Below, in pieces: positions 32,939 to 41,976 of a stretch of DNA of 64,000 bases; within the stretch, counting starts at the first letter, position 1; every line of letters begins with the position of its first letter. The DNA is from Neofusicoccum parvum (taxonomy: Eukaryota > Ascomycota > Dothideomycetes > Botryosphaeriales > Botryosphaeriaceae), in contig CP087212.1 in the NCBI GenBank assembly GCA_020912385.1, positions 1,984,001-2,048,000 on the forward strand. Reading direction: 5' to 3'. The notes beneath the pieces were generated by a model. That model did no database searches, had not been told where the DNA came from, and saw only the letters and a list, made by a program, of their open reading frames with translations. A program made the translations under genes and the position numbers.

Positions 32939-33007
32939 CATCCTTGCAAGGAAGGGTAAGAGAACATCGGGTAAGGTATCACCCCCTAACGAGTTTAGGA
33001 AACAGCA

Positions 33008-34981
33008 ATGAGTACGGTCAATATGGAGGACGTTAGCGCAGGACAGGATCGTCTAGCGATTCCTCAGACACCGGCTCAAGAGGCCGCTCAGCCTGCTCAC
33101 CAGGAGCAAACGGAGCCTACCATGAGAGAACTCATGCAGATGATCCAGGAGCTGCGAGACGAGAACCGCATCCTGAAGAACCGACAGGATCAGGCCACCG
33201 GGCCAGATGCCGCAAAGAAACCATCCACCCAGGTCAAGGTGCCGAAGCCGGACCTTTACCATGGAGAGCGTACCAAGACGCAAAGCTTCCTCATGCAGCT
33301 AGAGGACTATCTACACTTCGCCAAAGGACAGTTCGGCAACGACGCAGATAAGGTTCGCTACGCTAGCACCTTCCTCCGAGGAGCAGCAGAGAAGTGGTTC
33401 AGGCCCCACAAGAGAGAGACTCAGGAGAAGCCGCACTGGCAATGGTCGCCTCAGACTCAGGCCATCTTCTCCGACTACAGGACCTTCGCCAAGCAGCTCC
33501 AGGAAGCGTTCAACGCCATTGACGAGGCCAAGCGTGCCAACCAAATCCTCTTCAGGATCCAGCAGAAGAAGTCAGTACTCGACTACACGGCTGAATTCCA
33601 GGAAGCAGCCTACGTCGCCGGAGAGCACTCAGACTACACACTCCGACAGCTGTACTACCGAGGCCTGAAGGACGAAATCAAAGAGGCTATGTCTTACCAC
33701 GACGAACCCGAAACGCTCTCGGAACTAGTCCGCCTAGCCACCGATATGGATAGGAGGCGCACCAACAGGTGGTTCGAGAAGAAGGGTGGCTACCAAGCAA
33801 ACACGAACAAGCCACGCCGCGAACGTACCACGCTGGAAGGAGGAGACGCCATGGCTCTCGACGCCGCCAACCGTCAGGACAAGAAAAAGGATAACAAGGG
33901 CCGGAACAACTACAACAAGAAGCCTAAAGGCCCGAATCCGAACTGGACAGACGAACAGAAGCAACGCTACAAGGATCGACTCTGCATTACCTGCGGTAGC
34001 GACAAGCATTTCTCGCCTACGTGCCCGCAGAACCCTCGTAGGAAAGAAGGGAAGCAGACCTCAAGCGCTCAACGCGAAGCATCGGCCGTATCTCGCCAGG
34101 AGGACCACGACGCGCTAAGCTGGACGGCCTGCTTCAATGACGACTGTCGAACCCATCAAAGCGACAAAGACGCTACAGGATGGTACCCGAAGAAGCCAAG
34201 AGGCATCGCCATGCTTACCAGGAACGAGGAAGTACTCGACCTCGACGATATCATCGAGTCATTCCCGCACGACGACGAGATTGTCAACAGTGAGAATGGC
34301 GAATTCTACGATAGTACAGAAGCCGAAGAAGACAGCTCCGACGAAAAGGACCTCGCACAAGTGGAGGAGAGCCCATTGGCAGGCGCTATTAATAGGCTCC
34401 TTGAGAAAGTAGAGGAACACGGCATCATCGCTAAGATTCCCTTCCACCACGGCGAGTCGGAGCAAGGCATTTGGATCCCAGACAACCAGCCAGGACTCGC
34501 GTTAGTCACCTGGCAGGTACAGGAGGATCAGCTGTGGGAGACGCGTGTCTATGAGGATCGTCACACGGAGACAGACGAAGTCACTCCTGAAGATAATCTA
34601 GCGACCCAGAGGACACTCGCCCAAGAGGAAGAAAGGGCAAGGATGTTTCCTAGTATGGAAATAGCTGTTCCAGGCCTTAAGTGGAAAGCCCTCCGACAGA
34701 TCCCAAGGCCGAGTCACCAGATCCTCCCAGAAGACGACGAACGCCTCAACCCCCGGCATAAGAAGCATCGGCAGATTGCATGGATCTCATGCATCGACCA
34801 TCAGTGCAGGACGCACAGGCGTCAGAAGAATGAAAACCATTGGTTTCCGGTACGCGTACAGCAAGATGGGACGCACCGAGTTATCGAGGAATGGGAAATA
34901 GAGGGATGGGGACCAAGCGGATGGACTCGCAACAACCTCTTCCTACTCTGGGAAGGCCAAAGGCACCAGTCAAAAAACTAG
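33008..34981 (+). CDS. gag: Gag polyprotein of the Gypsy element
   Basis: 657 residues. It forms the virus-like particle and packages element RNA. After a Gln/Glu-rich N-terminus comes the retrotransposon Gag/capsid fold (about residues 75–250: LEDYLHFAKGQFG, FLRGAAEKWFRPH, FRIQQKKSVLDYTAEFQ), a basic segment, and a CCHC zinc knuckle C-X2-C-X4-H-X4-C (CITCGSDKHFSPTC, about 33983–34024). The C-terminal 250 residues are unusual for Gypsy Gags. They are acidic and contain two copies of a W-[TI]-[AS]-C-X4-C-R-T-H motif (about 34120–34150 and 34778–34810), each followed by a WYP/WFP. The stop codon follows directly on the slippery heptamer used to enter pol. Confidence 0.93.
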   Translation: MSTVNMEDVSAGQDRLAIPQTPAQEAAQPAHQEQTEPTMRELMQMIQELRDENRILKNRQDQATGPDAAKKPSTQVKVPKPDLYHGERTKTQSFLMQLEDYLHFAKGQFGNDADKVRYASTFLRGAAEKWFRPHKRETQEKPHWQWSPQTQAIFSDYRTFAKQLQEAFNAIDEAKRANQILFRIQQKKSVLDYTAEFQEAAYVAGEHSDYTLRQLYYRGLKDEIKEAMSYHDEPETLSELVRLATDMDRRRTNRWFEKKGGYQANTNKPRRERTTLEGGDAMALDAANRQDKKKDNKGRNNYNKKPKGPNPNWTDEQKQRYKDRLCITCGSDKHFSPTCPQNPRRKEGKQTSSAQREASAVSRQEDHDALSWTACFNDDCRTHQSDKDATGWYPKKPRGIAMLTRNEEVLDLDDIIESFPHDDEIVNSENGEFYDSTEAEEDSSDEKDLAQVEESPLAGAINRLLEKVEEHGIIAKIPFHHGESEQGIWIPDNQPGLALVTWQVQEDQLWETRVYEDRHTETDEVTPEDNLATQRTLAQEEERARMFPSMEIAVPGLKWKALRQIPRPSHQILPEDDERLNPRHKKHRQIAWISCIDHQCRTHRRQKNENHWFPVRVQQDGTHRVIEEWEIEGWGPSGWTRNNLFLLWEGQRHQSKN

Positions 34982-35030
34982 ACGGCCCTGCAGCCAAGGG
35001 ACAACAGCAGGGGCCGCAGTCTAGGTCCCT
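34972..35030 (+). promoter_or_regulatory. -1 ribosomal frameshift signal (slippery heptamer and possible pseudoknot)
   Basis: In the gag frame the last two sense codons read A AAA AAC (34972–34978), a classical -1 slippery heptamer, directly followed by the TAG stop. After a 5-base spacer, GGCCCTGC (34984–34991) can pair with GCAG(G)GGCC (35007–35015) with one bulged G. The loop sequence AGGGAC (34997–35002) can pair with GTCCCT (35025–35030), giving an H-type pseudoknot. Slipping by -1 at this heptamer leads straight into the open pol frame. Confidence 0.75.
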
Positions 35031-38000
35031 CAATATGGTATCACGCACCTCGAACACGGAAGCTCTCACCGGACCAAACCTATGGAAACAATTCAAGACA
35101 CAAGGGACACTTAACGGAGTGTCTATTAGGATCCTGATCGATACAGGATCATGCGGGAACTTCATTCACAACGAGCTTGTACAGAAAATGAACATCCCCT
35201 ACCATAAGAAACAGGAGCCCTACCCTCTTAGCGGGTTTGATGGCTCCCAAGCAGCCTATGGAGAAGGCTGGGTAAATATAGAAACGGAGGAAGCAACCCT
35301 CCAGATAGGGAACCATCAGGAACGGATTTCCCTCGACGTCCAACGCGTCCCCGGGCATGATATCATTCTAGGAATGCCCTGGATTAGGACACAGAAACCA
35401 ATCTTCGACTTTGGAAGAGGAGACTCCATCATCTTTCAAGAGGACCTTGAAAACCTCTTACGAAAACAAGGGCTGGAGAAAGAGAACGGGTTGTTAGACA
35501 CCCTAAGGAAACTCCTAGCAGCATCAACACGGGAAGTAGCCAGTGTAAGGCCTGAATGTGGCAACTGTGTAGGCAACTCCGACAGTGGTGCAAGTCAGGA
35601 CCAGGACCGCAACGCAAGCAGCGAAGCCTCCTTGGTAAAATGCAACCCATCGGCAGGAATAAGCCCTACTGAGCGAAACGATACCCCCACTAGTACGGTC
35701 AATCAGGATGGCATAAGACCCAGCGACGGCAACATCAACGGCCACCTCGAGGACGGAATAAGTCAGAACCAGGATAGCAACGAGGCCTCCTCGGTAAAAT
35801 GCAACACCTCGAGCGGAGTAAGACCAACCAGGACCGACACTTCTCAGGAACTAGAAGTACAACACACGACACGAAGGACTACGAGAAAGCGGCGTAAGAC
35901 TAAAAGTAAGGCTTTACGAAAGCAATTAGCAGCCCTAGAACCTCAGATCGACGTCCAGATAATCTCAGGAGAGGCATTCAAGCGCATGAGACGCCAAAGG
36001 CATCAGGTCTGCCTTATGTACATCAAAGCCTCACCGACGGTGCAACAAAGAGCACTAGCCAAAGCCCAAAGAGAAAGGCTAAAGAATGAGGACATTCCCG
36101 CTCCTATAGGAGGCGACGATCCTGCGAGGATCGTAAGGGGACAACACGGCAGTCTGGAAATATGGAACAACCCGTATGGATATCCTCCGATACCCGAAAT
36201 GGAAACGGTACCCAGCGAGTACTGGGATCTGAAGGCCGTTTGCCAAGAAAGAGGAAAAGGGGACTTGCCTAAGCATCAGCCGTGGGACCACGAAATCCCA
36301 CTCAAACCAGGCACGAAGCCAGCCTACAAACCCATCTACTCCTTATCAGAGAAGGAGATGACAGCACTCAGGGACTATATCGAGAAGAACCTTGAACGAG
36401 GATATATCCGACCTTCGACGTCACCAGCCGGATACCCAATCCTCTTTGTCCCGAAAAAGAATGGCAAACTACGCCTATGTGTCGATTACCGACAGCTAAA
36501 CGACATCACGATCAAGAACCGGTACCCTCTCCCTCGCATCGACGAGCTCCAGGACAAGTTAAGGAAAGCAAAGTACTTTACGAAGCTGGACCTCCGGGAA
36601 GGATACCATCTAGTTAGGATCAAAGAAGGAGAAGAATGGAAAACAGCCTTTAGAACGAGGCTAGGACTCTACGAGTACACGGTAATGCCATTTGGGCTTA
36701 CCAACGCTCCAGCAACATTCCAGAATCTCGTCAACGACACACTGCGAGAATACCTGGATATCTTCTGCATGGCTTATCTCGACGACATCCTCATCTTTTC
36801 GGAAACCCTTGAGGAACACAAGAAGCATGTTAGAAAGGTCCTAGAAGCCCTCCAAGCAAAGAACCTATCCATCGCACCCGAGAAATGCGAATGGCACGTC
36901 CAGAGGACAGAGTTCCTAGGCTTTATTATCACCCCAGGTCACGTCGGCATGGACGACTCGAAACTGGATTCTATTAGAGAATGGCCAGTACCAAGGACGA
37001 TCAAGGAAGTACAGTCCTTCCTAGGATTCGCGAACTTCTATAGGAAGTTCATCTGGAACTACTCCGGAGTCACGGAACCTTTAACTAGGCTTACGCGAAA
37101 GGAGCATGGCTTTAAATGGGAAGACGATCAGCAACGGGCATTTGATTCGCTCAAACGGATGTTTTGCGAAGCCCCAGTGCTTGGGATATACGATCCCGAC
37201 AAGCCCACCGAAGTGGAAACTGATGCGTCAGGATTCGCCCTTGGAGCATGCCTCAGCCAGCCTGATGAAGAAGGCAGATGGCACCCAGTCGCGTTCTACT
37301 CACGAAAGTTCACCCCGGCAGAGCTCAACTACGACATTCACGATAAGGAGCTTCTGGCCATTGTCTCAGCTTTTAAGCAATGGAGGCATTACCTCGAAGG
37401 AGCAAGCCACCAGGTGGTAGTACGCTGTGATCATCAGAATCTCACACGCTTCACCACGACCAAGGAATTGAACCGACGACAGGTTCGCTGGTCAGAAGAA
37501 ATGGCCTCCTATGACTTCAAGATCACCTACAGAAAGGGATCTGATAACGCTGCAGCTGACGCGCTCAGCCGAAGAGTGGATTATATGGAAGGAAAAACCG
37601 AGCCGCACCCTGCAATCTTTACAGCGGATAGCGATGGATCGCTTCTCCTTACCAGACAGACTCTACCTATACTACGCATCGAAGCCAACCCATGGCATCA
37701 GAAGATCCGAGAAGCATACGCTCAGGACCCCTTCGCGCAGGAACTTTTAGCGCTTGAGGACGATCCGCGTATTGCTCGAGATAGAGAAGGAACGCTTCTC
37801 TTCAAAGGACTCATCTATGTCCCAACACGGTTACGAGAAGCACTGGTAAAAGATATCCACGAAGCCCCAGCACACGGACATCAGGGCATCGACAGGACAA
37901 CAGAAAGAATCACGAGGAACTACTACTTCCCAGGACTAAGGAAAACCGTACAGCGTGTAGTCTCGCAGTGCGATCTTTGCATCAGAAGCAAGGCCGCGAC

Positions 38001-40095
38001 ACATGCACCTTATGGCCTCCTACAGCCGCTGGAAGCACCAAAGCGACCATGGCAGTCCATCACACTGGACTTCGTCACCAAGTTACCCAGGTCGAAAGAT
38101 CCCCTTACAGGAGTCTCGTACGACTCGATTCTCGTCTTCGTCGACCGACTCACGAAGTATGCGTACTTCCTGCCCTACCTCGAGGCATCCAACGCAGAAC
38201 AGCTCGCCTACACGTTCCTCCGAACCATCTTCGCGGACCACGGAATGCCGGAAGAAATGGTGTCGGACAGAGACAAGCTCATGGCCTCCGAATTCTGGCA
38301 AACAGTTATGCGCCAACTAGGAACGAAGAGTAAGCTTGCTACCACAGCACACGCGCAAACAGATGGTCAAACAGAACGAATGAACCGGACTCTTGAACAA
38401 TACCTCCGCTGTTATATCAACTACCCACAGGAAAACTGGGCAGAACTATTACCCATGGCCCAATTCGCTTACAACAGCTCCAAACAGGAATCCACGAACG
38501 AGTCACCGTTCTTCGCCAACTACGGGTTCGAACCGGAAGCCTACAGGGAAACGATCCCAAGTAGAAAGCTAGCGCAAAGTGGTATCCTTAAAGCCGAGCA
38601 GCTGAAGGAACTCCACAAGGCTATCAGCCTTGACCTCGAATACGTCCGAATCATGATGTCCAAATACTACAACAGACGGCACCAGGCGGCACCGAACCTG
38701 AAGAGGGGGGATAAGGTCTATCTCCTCAGGAAAAACATTAAGACCAAACGACCAAACGATAAATTGGATTTCAAAAAAATTGGCCCATTCAAGATTGAAG
38801 AGAAACTCGGAGAAGTCACCTATCGACTCAAACTATTAAACACGAGGATGAACTCCACTTTCCACGTCTCACTGCTCGAGCCAGCACCCGAGAACGCCAA
38901 CATCCCAGAAACTCAAGAAGAAATTGTACCAGAGAACCCGGACGCCGAGGAAAAACAGTACCCGGTAGAGAAAATCCTAGACTGCAAACGGTTCGGTCAT
39001 CAGCTTAAGTACCTGGTCAAATGGGAAGGATACGGGAATGAGGATAACCAGTGGATACCCAAGGACGACATACATCCAGAACTGGTCACAGAGTTCCATC
39101 GCCAGAACCCTGACCTCCCACGGAAACGAGGTCGCCCTCGAAAACAAACGACGGCAAACCCTCAGGAAGCGCAGGATCAAGAACCAAGCGGGCAGAATCC
39201 ACCAACTCAGGCGAATGAGGAGACTTCGTACCAGTTACGGGCTCACCGGCAGACCCGGCAGACTCAGCCGACTGCGGCACAGCGGGACCCACCACCTCGT
39301 GACGTGGCCGTTTTGACGCGGACGGACCCTCAGAACTCTCAGGGTCAGGAACGTACCCCTCATCCTCGGCCAGCGCAACCAGCAGCTCCTCCGCCTCCCG
39401 ACGATCACGCTCATCCAACGCAGCCAAACTACCAGACTCAGCGAGAAGAGCCTTGTAACCACGCTCTTCCAATAAACGCTGGTTGGCTCGTAATCGTTTC
39501 AAACGAGCAGCAACAGTCCCTAGCTCTTTCTCCTGGCATCGTAAGACCTCCTCATGACGACGATGCATCTCCTCCTGCTCCCGCTGTAAGCGCACTCGCT
39601 CTTCCTCCTGAGCCGCGCGGAGCCTATCAAGATCAGCTAGAGAAGCCAGGAACTTCTCCTGAGCCTCGGCCTCTTTGGCCTTCAACTTCTCTTGCTCGCG
39701 ACGAAGACTCAAGGCTAAAAAGCGTAAGCAAGCAGCCCGGACAGAAGAAGGACTACCGACCTCCAGAAAGCGATATCTTCTTCGCGTCGCACATCGTGGT
39801 ACCCTTCGCAATACAGGCACCACAACGATCGTGCTCCGGAGCAACCTTGCACGGCCTACCGTTCAGTTCACAATCAAAACAGGGACGAATCGCGGGGAAG
39901 GAGAGAGACTCCACGAGGGCCGCTAAACGACGCCGCTCCTCCGTAGTATCCCGTTTTCGCTTGGACATGATGGACTTACGGAAAGGAAGCAAGTCGGAAA
40001 GGACGCACAAGGAAATAGGCGACACGGAAGAATCTTCGGGCCGAAGATCCTTAAAAGGGGGGATAGTGTTACGGCGCAGCCTCCACGGTGGTTGA
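34978..40095 (+). CDS. pol: Pol polyprotein: protease, RT, RNase H, integrase, chromodomain
   Basis: Expressed as a Gag-Pol fusion by -1 frameshifting; about 1,705 residues after the slip. Aspartic protease DTG at 35140. Reverse transcriptase with LRLCVDYRQLN and the YLDD catalytic box at 36775–36786. RNase H starts near ETDASGFALG (about 37215). Integrase has an HHCC zinc domain (about 37860–37985, CDLC) and a D,D-35-E triad (GAC 38068, GAC 38266, GAA 38374). A chromodomain (about 38955–39105, LKYLVKWEGYG…QWIP) should steer integration to modified chromatin. After an AT-hook-like KRGRPRK the frame stays open for a further ~320 low-complexity residues, running 29 bp into the LTR. This tail lies exactly opposite the antisense gene and may be open only because of that gene. 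Confidence 0.94.
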   Translation, partial: LDGPAAKGQQQGPQSRSLNMVSRTSNTEALTGPNLWKQFKTQGTLNGVSIRILIDTGSCGNFIHNELVQKMNIPYHKKQEPYPLSGFDGSQAAYGEGWVNIETEEATLQIGNHQERISLDVQRVPGHDIILGMPWIRTQKPIFDFGRGDSIIFQEDLENLLRKQGLEKENGLLDTLRKLLAASTREVASVRPECGNCVGNSDSGASQDQDRNASSEASLVKCNPSAGISPTERNDTPTSTVNQDGIRPSDGNINGHLEDGISQNQDSNEASSVKCNTSSGVRPTRTDTSQELEVQHTTRRTTRKRRKTKSKALRKQLAALEPQIDVQIISGEAFKRMRRQRHQVCLMYIKASPTVQQRALAKAQRERLKNEDIPAPIGGDDPARIVRGQHGSLEIWNNPYGYPPIPEMETVPSEYWDLKAVCQERGKGDLPKHQPWDHEIPLKPGTKPAYKPIYSLSEKEMTALRDYIEKNLERGYIRPSTSPAGYPILFVPKKNGKLRLCVDYRQLNDITIKNRYPLPRIDELQDKLRKAKYFTKLDLREGYHLVRIKEGEEWKTAFRTRLGLYEYTVMPFGLTNAPATFQNLVNDTLREYLDIFCMAYLDDILIFSETLEEHKKHVRKVLEALQAKNLSIAPEKCEWHVQRTEFLGFIITPGHVGMDDSKLDSIREWPVPRTIKEVQSFLGFANFYRKFIWNYSGVTEPLTRLTRKEHGFKWEDDQQRAFDSLKRMFCEAPVLGIYDPDKPTEVETDASGFALGACLSQPDEEGRWHPVAFYSRKFTPAELNYDIHDKELLAIVSAFKQWRHYLEGASHQVVVRCDHQNLTRFTTTKELNRRQVRWSEEMASYDFKITYRKGSDNAAADALSRRVDYMEGKTEPHPAIFTADSDGSLLLTRQTLPILRIEANPWHQKIREAYAQDPFAQELLALEDDPRIARDREGTLLFKGLIYVPTRLREALVKDIHEAPAHGHQGIDRTTERITRNYYFPGLRKTVQRVVSQCDLCIRSKAATHAPYGLLQPLEAPKRPWQSITLDFVTKLPRSKDPLTGVSYDSILVFVDRLTKYAYFLPYLEASNAEQLAYTFLRTIFADHGMPEEMVSDRDKLMASEFWQTVMRQLGTKSKLATTAHAQTDGQTERMNRTLEQYLRCYINYPQENWAELLPMAQFAYNSSKQESTNESPFFANYGFEPEAYRETIPSRKLAQSGILKAEQLKELHKAISLDLEYVRIMMSKYYNRRHQAAPNLKRGDKVYLLRKNIKTKRPNDKLDFKKIGPFKIEEKLGEVTYRLKLLNTRMNSTFHVSLLEPAPENANIPETQEEIVPENPDAEEKQYPVEKILDCKRFGHQLKYLVKWEGYGNEDNQWIPKDDIHPELVTEFHRQNPDLPRKRGRPRKQTTANPQEAQDQEPSGQNPPTQANEETSYQLRAHRQTRQTQPTAAQRDPPPRDVAVLTRTDPQNSQGQERTPHPRPAQPAAPPPPDDHAHPTQPNYQTQREEPCNHALPINAGWLVIVSNEQQQSLALSPGIVRPPHDDDASPPAPAVSALALPPEPRGAYQDQLEKPGTSPEPRPLWPSTSLARDEDSRLKSVSKQPGQKKDYRPPESDIFFASHIVVPFAIQAPQRSCSGATLHGLPFSSQSKQGRIAGKERDSTRAAKRRRSSVVSRFRLDMMDLRKGSKSERTHKEIGDTEESSGRRSLKGGIVLRRSLHGG
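39086..39968 (-). CDS. Antisense Zn2Cys6-like and coiled-coil protein inside the retrotransposon
   Basis: Begins MSKRKRDTTEERRR at 39968. Exon 1 encodes six cysteines with spacing C-X2-C-X6-C-X8-C-X2-C-X7-C (Cys30, 33, 40, 49, 52, 60), the pattern of a fungal Zn(II)2Cys6 DNA-binding cluster and preceded by a basic segment. Exon 2 encodes about 100 residues of charged heptad-like coiled coil (REQEKLKAKEAEAQEKF, LQREQEEMHRRHEEVL) and an acidic Ser/Pro-rich tail. The joint is either 39761/39714 (GTCGGT donor, TTTTTAG acceptor, 46 bp intron) or 39757/39707 (GTAGTC donor, TTGAG acceptor, 49 bp). Both keep frame and give 277–278 residues. It ends inside the pol chromodomain region. Its start is 99 bp from the 3' LTR, which could serve as an antisense promoter. 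Confidence 0.65.
40053..40066 (+). other. Polypurine tract
   Basis: AAAAGGGGGGATAG directly before the 3' LTR, in the position and with the composition of a plus-strand primer. Confidence 0.85.
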
Positions 40096-40544
40096 GGATA
40101 GGGATCAGCCCCGCCGGAATAACAGAAGTCGGGGTCATGAAGATCCGAGGTCACGTGACCTCGCGCTCAACCAGACCCACCCGCTCAGAATGCCAAGGCT
40201 GTCTGAGCGGATCCCACCTACTGAGCCATCCTGCTCGGTCATGACAACCGCTCAAGAAGACCACGCGCCTCTGAGCAGGATACGACTATTGAGCGCATAG
40301 ATTGTATAGAACTCTCCTACGTATATAAACTACACTCCTTAGTATAGCTTTGACCTTCGTGGTCAACTTCAATAATCAATCTACACCATTGATTAGTAAC
40401 ACGGCCTTCGCACGCAGTGCTCAGTCACGTGTATTCGTTCACACTTGTTCTCTCCCCCTACCTTGTACCCACTCAAGGTAAACCCTACACGGCTTACCAC
40501 CCTCTTTGGTGTTTGATCCTTGGAGGCAGAGGCCCGCCGTTACA
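40067..40544 (+). repeat. 3' long terminal repeat
   Basis: 478 bp at a constant offset of 7,616 bp from the 5' copy. I found no difference between the two by reading. The pol stop codon falls 29 bp inside it. Confidence 0.97.
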
Positions 40545-40549
40545 TGCAA
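40545..40549. repeat. Target-site duplication, right copy
   Basis: TGCAA directly after the 3' LTR, matching 32446–32450. Confidence 0.93.
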
Positions 40550-41976
40550 ATTCTTGATAAAGCCGAAGTACGTGCAATTGCAAAAGCGGGAATGACGCTC
40601 AAACGACCTCCCAATCTAAGGACCCTGGAAGTTTATGCAAGAGGAAACTTTAATTGGGCTAAGTTTCTATCGTTCCAAGTTAGTAGATAGTGTGTTAGGA
40701 GGCTTCCCAAGAGGGACGTGATCGGAGACGGGATCACGTGCATGATGCAAAAAAGGAAATGACTTGTAAAAAAAGGGTATCAAAACTTAATAATATTAAT
40801 GTGTCGTACAAATGCTGACGGTATTCAATTGGGCTTCTGCATAAGGCTGAGACAATGGACCAGGCTCTCGCGACGCTATCAATGCCTTTTCCTTGTATAG
40901 GGCGGGGTGTTTCTTTGCTGAGACAACGACTTTCCTCGTAACTATAGAGAATATGAGGGGCAGAAACAGAACGAGGCTTTAGTGATGTCTTGCGCAGCCT
41001 GAATCACGTGTGTAGAAAACCGCCTGACCCAAAAGCCCTATGTGTGCCCGAAGACATACCCTAGTGTCAGTCAGCCATCATTTTGCCTTTTTGGGTTAGG
41101 CACAGGTTCAACATGCAAACACGCTGCGTAGCTCTTCCTACTTGCCCTCCCTCGTAGGGCAAGTTCTTAACCGGGCCGGTAGATCAATGGAGAGCAATCA
41201 GTGTGTGCTTGACAACAGGTGTTCAGTTCTGGACCTCGGATTCAGGGAGCCGGGTAACTTTGTACCCGTCCCCGACTCGATCTTCGGAGGCCCACCGTCT
41301 TGTCCGGAGTCATCGCCGTCTTGCCCTGGGTTCTTCCGTTGGCAATCCGCGGCCACCGAATGACGATCGTCACGTGATATCTGCGGTGTCCCGCTTCTCG
41401 GAACGGCGAGCTCTTGCACTTCGTTACAACGGCTGCGGCTGGCGGTCCTTTGTACTCAGTTGCGGAGGACGGGGGCCGGGTTGGCGGGCCGCAGGGCCCC
41501 CAAAAGGTGCCGGCATGAGGGCTGTCGGTCTCGCATTGCGGAGGTTGCCGAGGGCCCACGGGCTGATCCCTGGGGATGGTAAGCAGGGACGCGGGACGTC
41601 ACCCAAACCGCGCCGCATTTCGTAAATACCACGCGGCCATTGGGCTTGAGAACCGGGGCAGCTAACGCCGTTCTAAGGCAGCGTCGAAGCTTATCACGGC
41701 AAAAGCTGCGGTGCGAAGGCCCTTCGCCTCCCCTCGGATGACCAGTCCGTGCGTTGCACCTTGCCATGAAACGCCGTCGCCGTCCAACTCACGCTCGCCC
41801 TCGCTCTCCCTCCTTCCTTCCGGGCCGTGACAACGCCAACGCCCACGCCCAGGCTGCCCGCCTCATTCTTACCATGCTCCGCTGTCCGTAATATAGACTG
41901 TCCGCCCGTTGGATTGCAATCTCGTCTGCTCCTCCAGCCCTCATCTTCACCCCCAGCCGGCATCCCCAATCGCACC
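40550..41976. other. Intergenic region, retrotransposon to P450
   Basis: 1.4 kb. The first 600 bp are AT-rich, the rest GC-rich promoter/leader of the P450 gene. No gene supported; open frames at 41142–41625 overlap in several phases and have no domain. Confidence 0.55.

Larger units (their letters stand above)
32451..40544 (+). mobile_element. Chromodomain Ty3/Gypsy LTR retrotransposon, apparently complete
   Basis: 8,094 bp element bounded by 478 bp LTRs that read as identical and by a 5 bp target-site duplication (TGCAA). It contains gag, a -1 overlapping pol (protease, reverse transcriptase, RNase H, integrase, chromodomain), a primer-binding region just inside the 5' LTR and a polypurine tract just before the 3' LTR. 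Both main frames are open. Identical LTRs imply a very recent insertion. There is no C-to-T/G-to-A pile-up that would suggest repeat-induced point mutation. It sits about 310 bp upstream of zinc-finger paralog E. It also carries an antisense spliced gene between the chromodomain and the 3' LTR, which is not a standard Gypsy feature. Confidence 0.97.

Noticed and set aside
39110..40095. C-terminal 320 residues of Pol as a genuine extra domain
   Set aside because: Composition is low-complexity and it is exactly opposite the better-supported antisense gene. More likely it is open by constraint from the other strand, although translation cannot be excluded.
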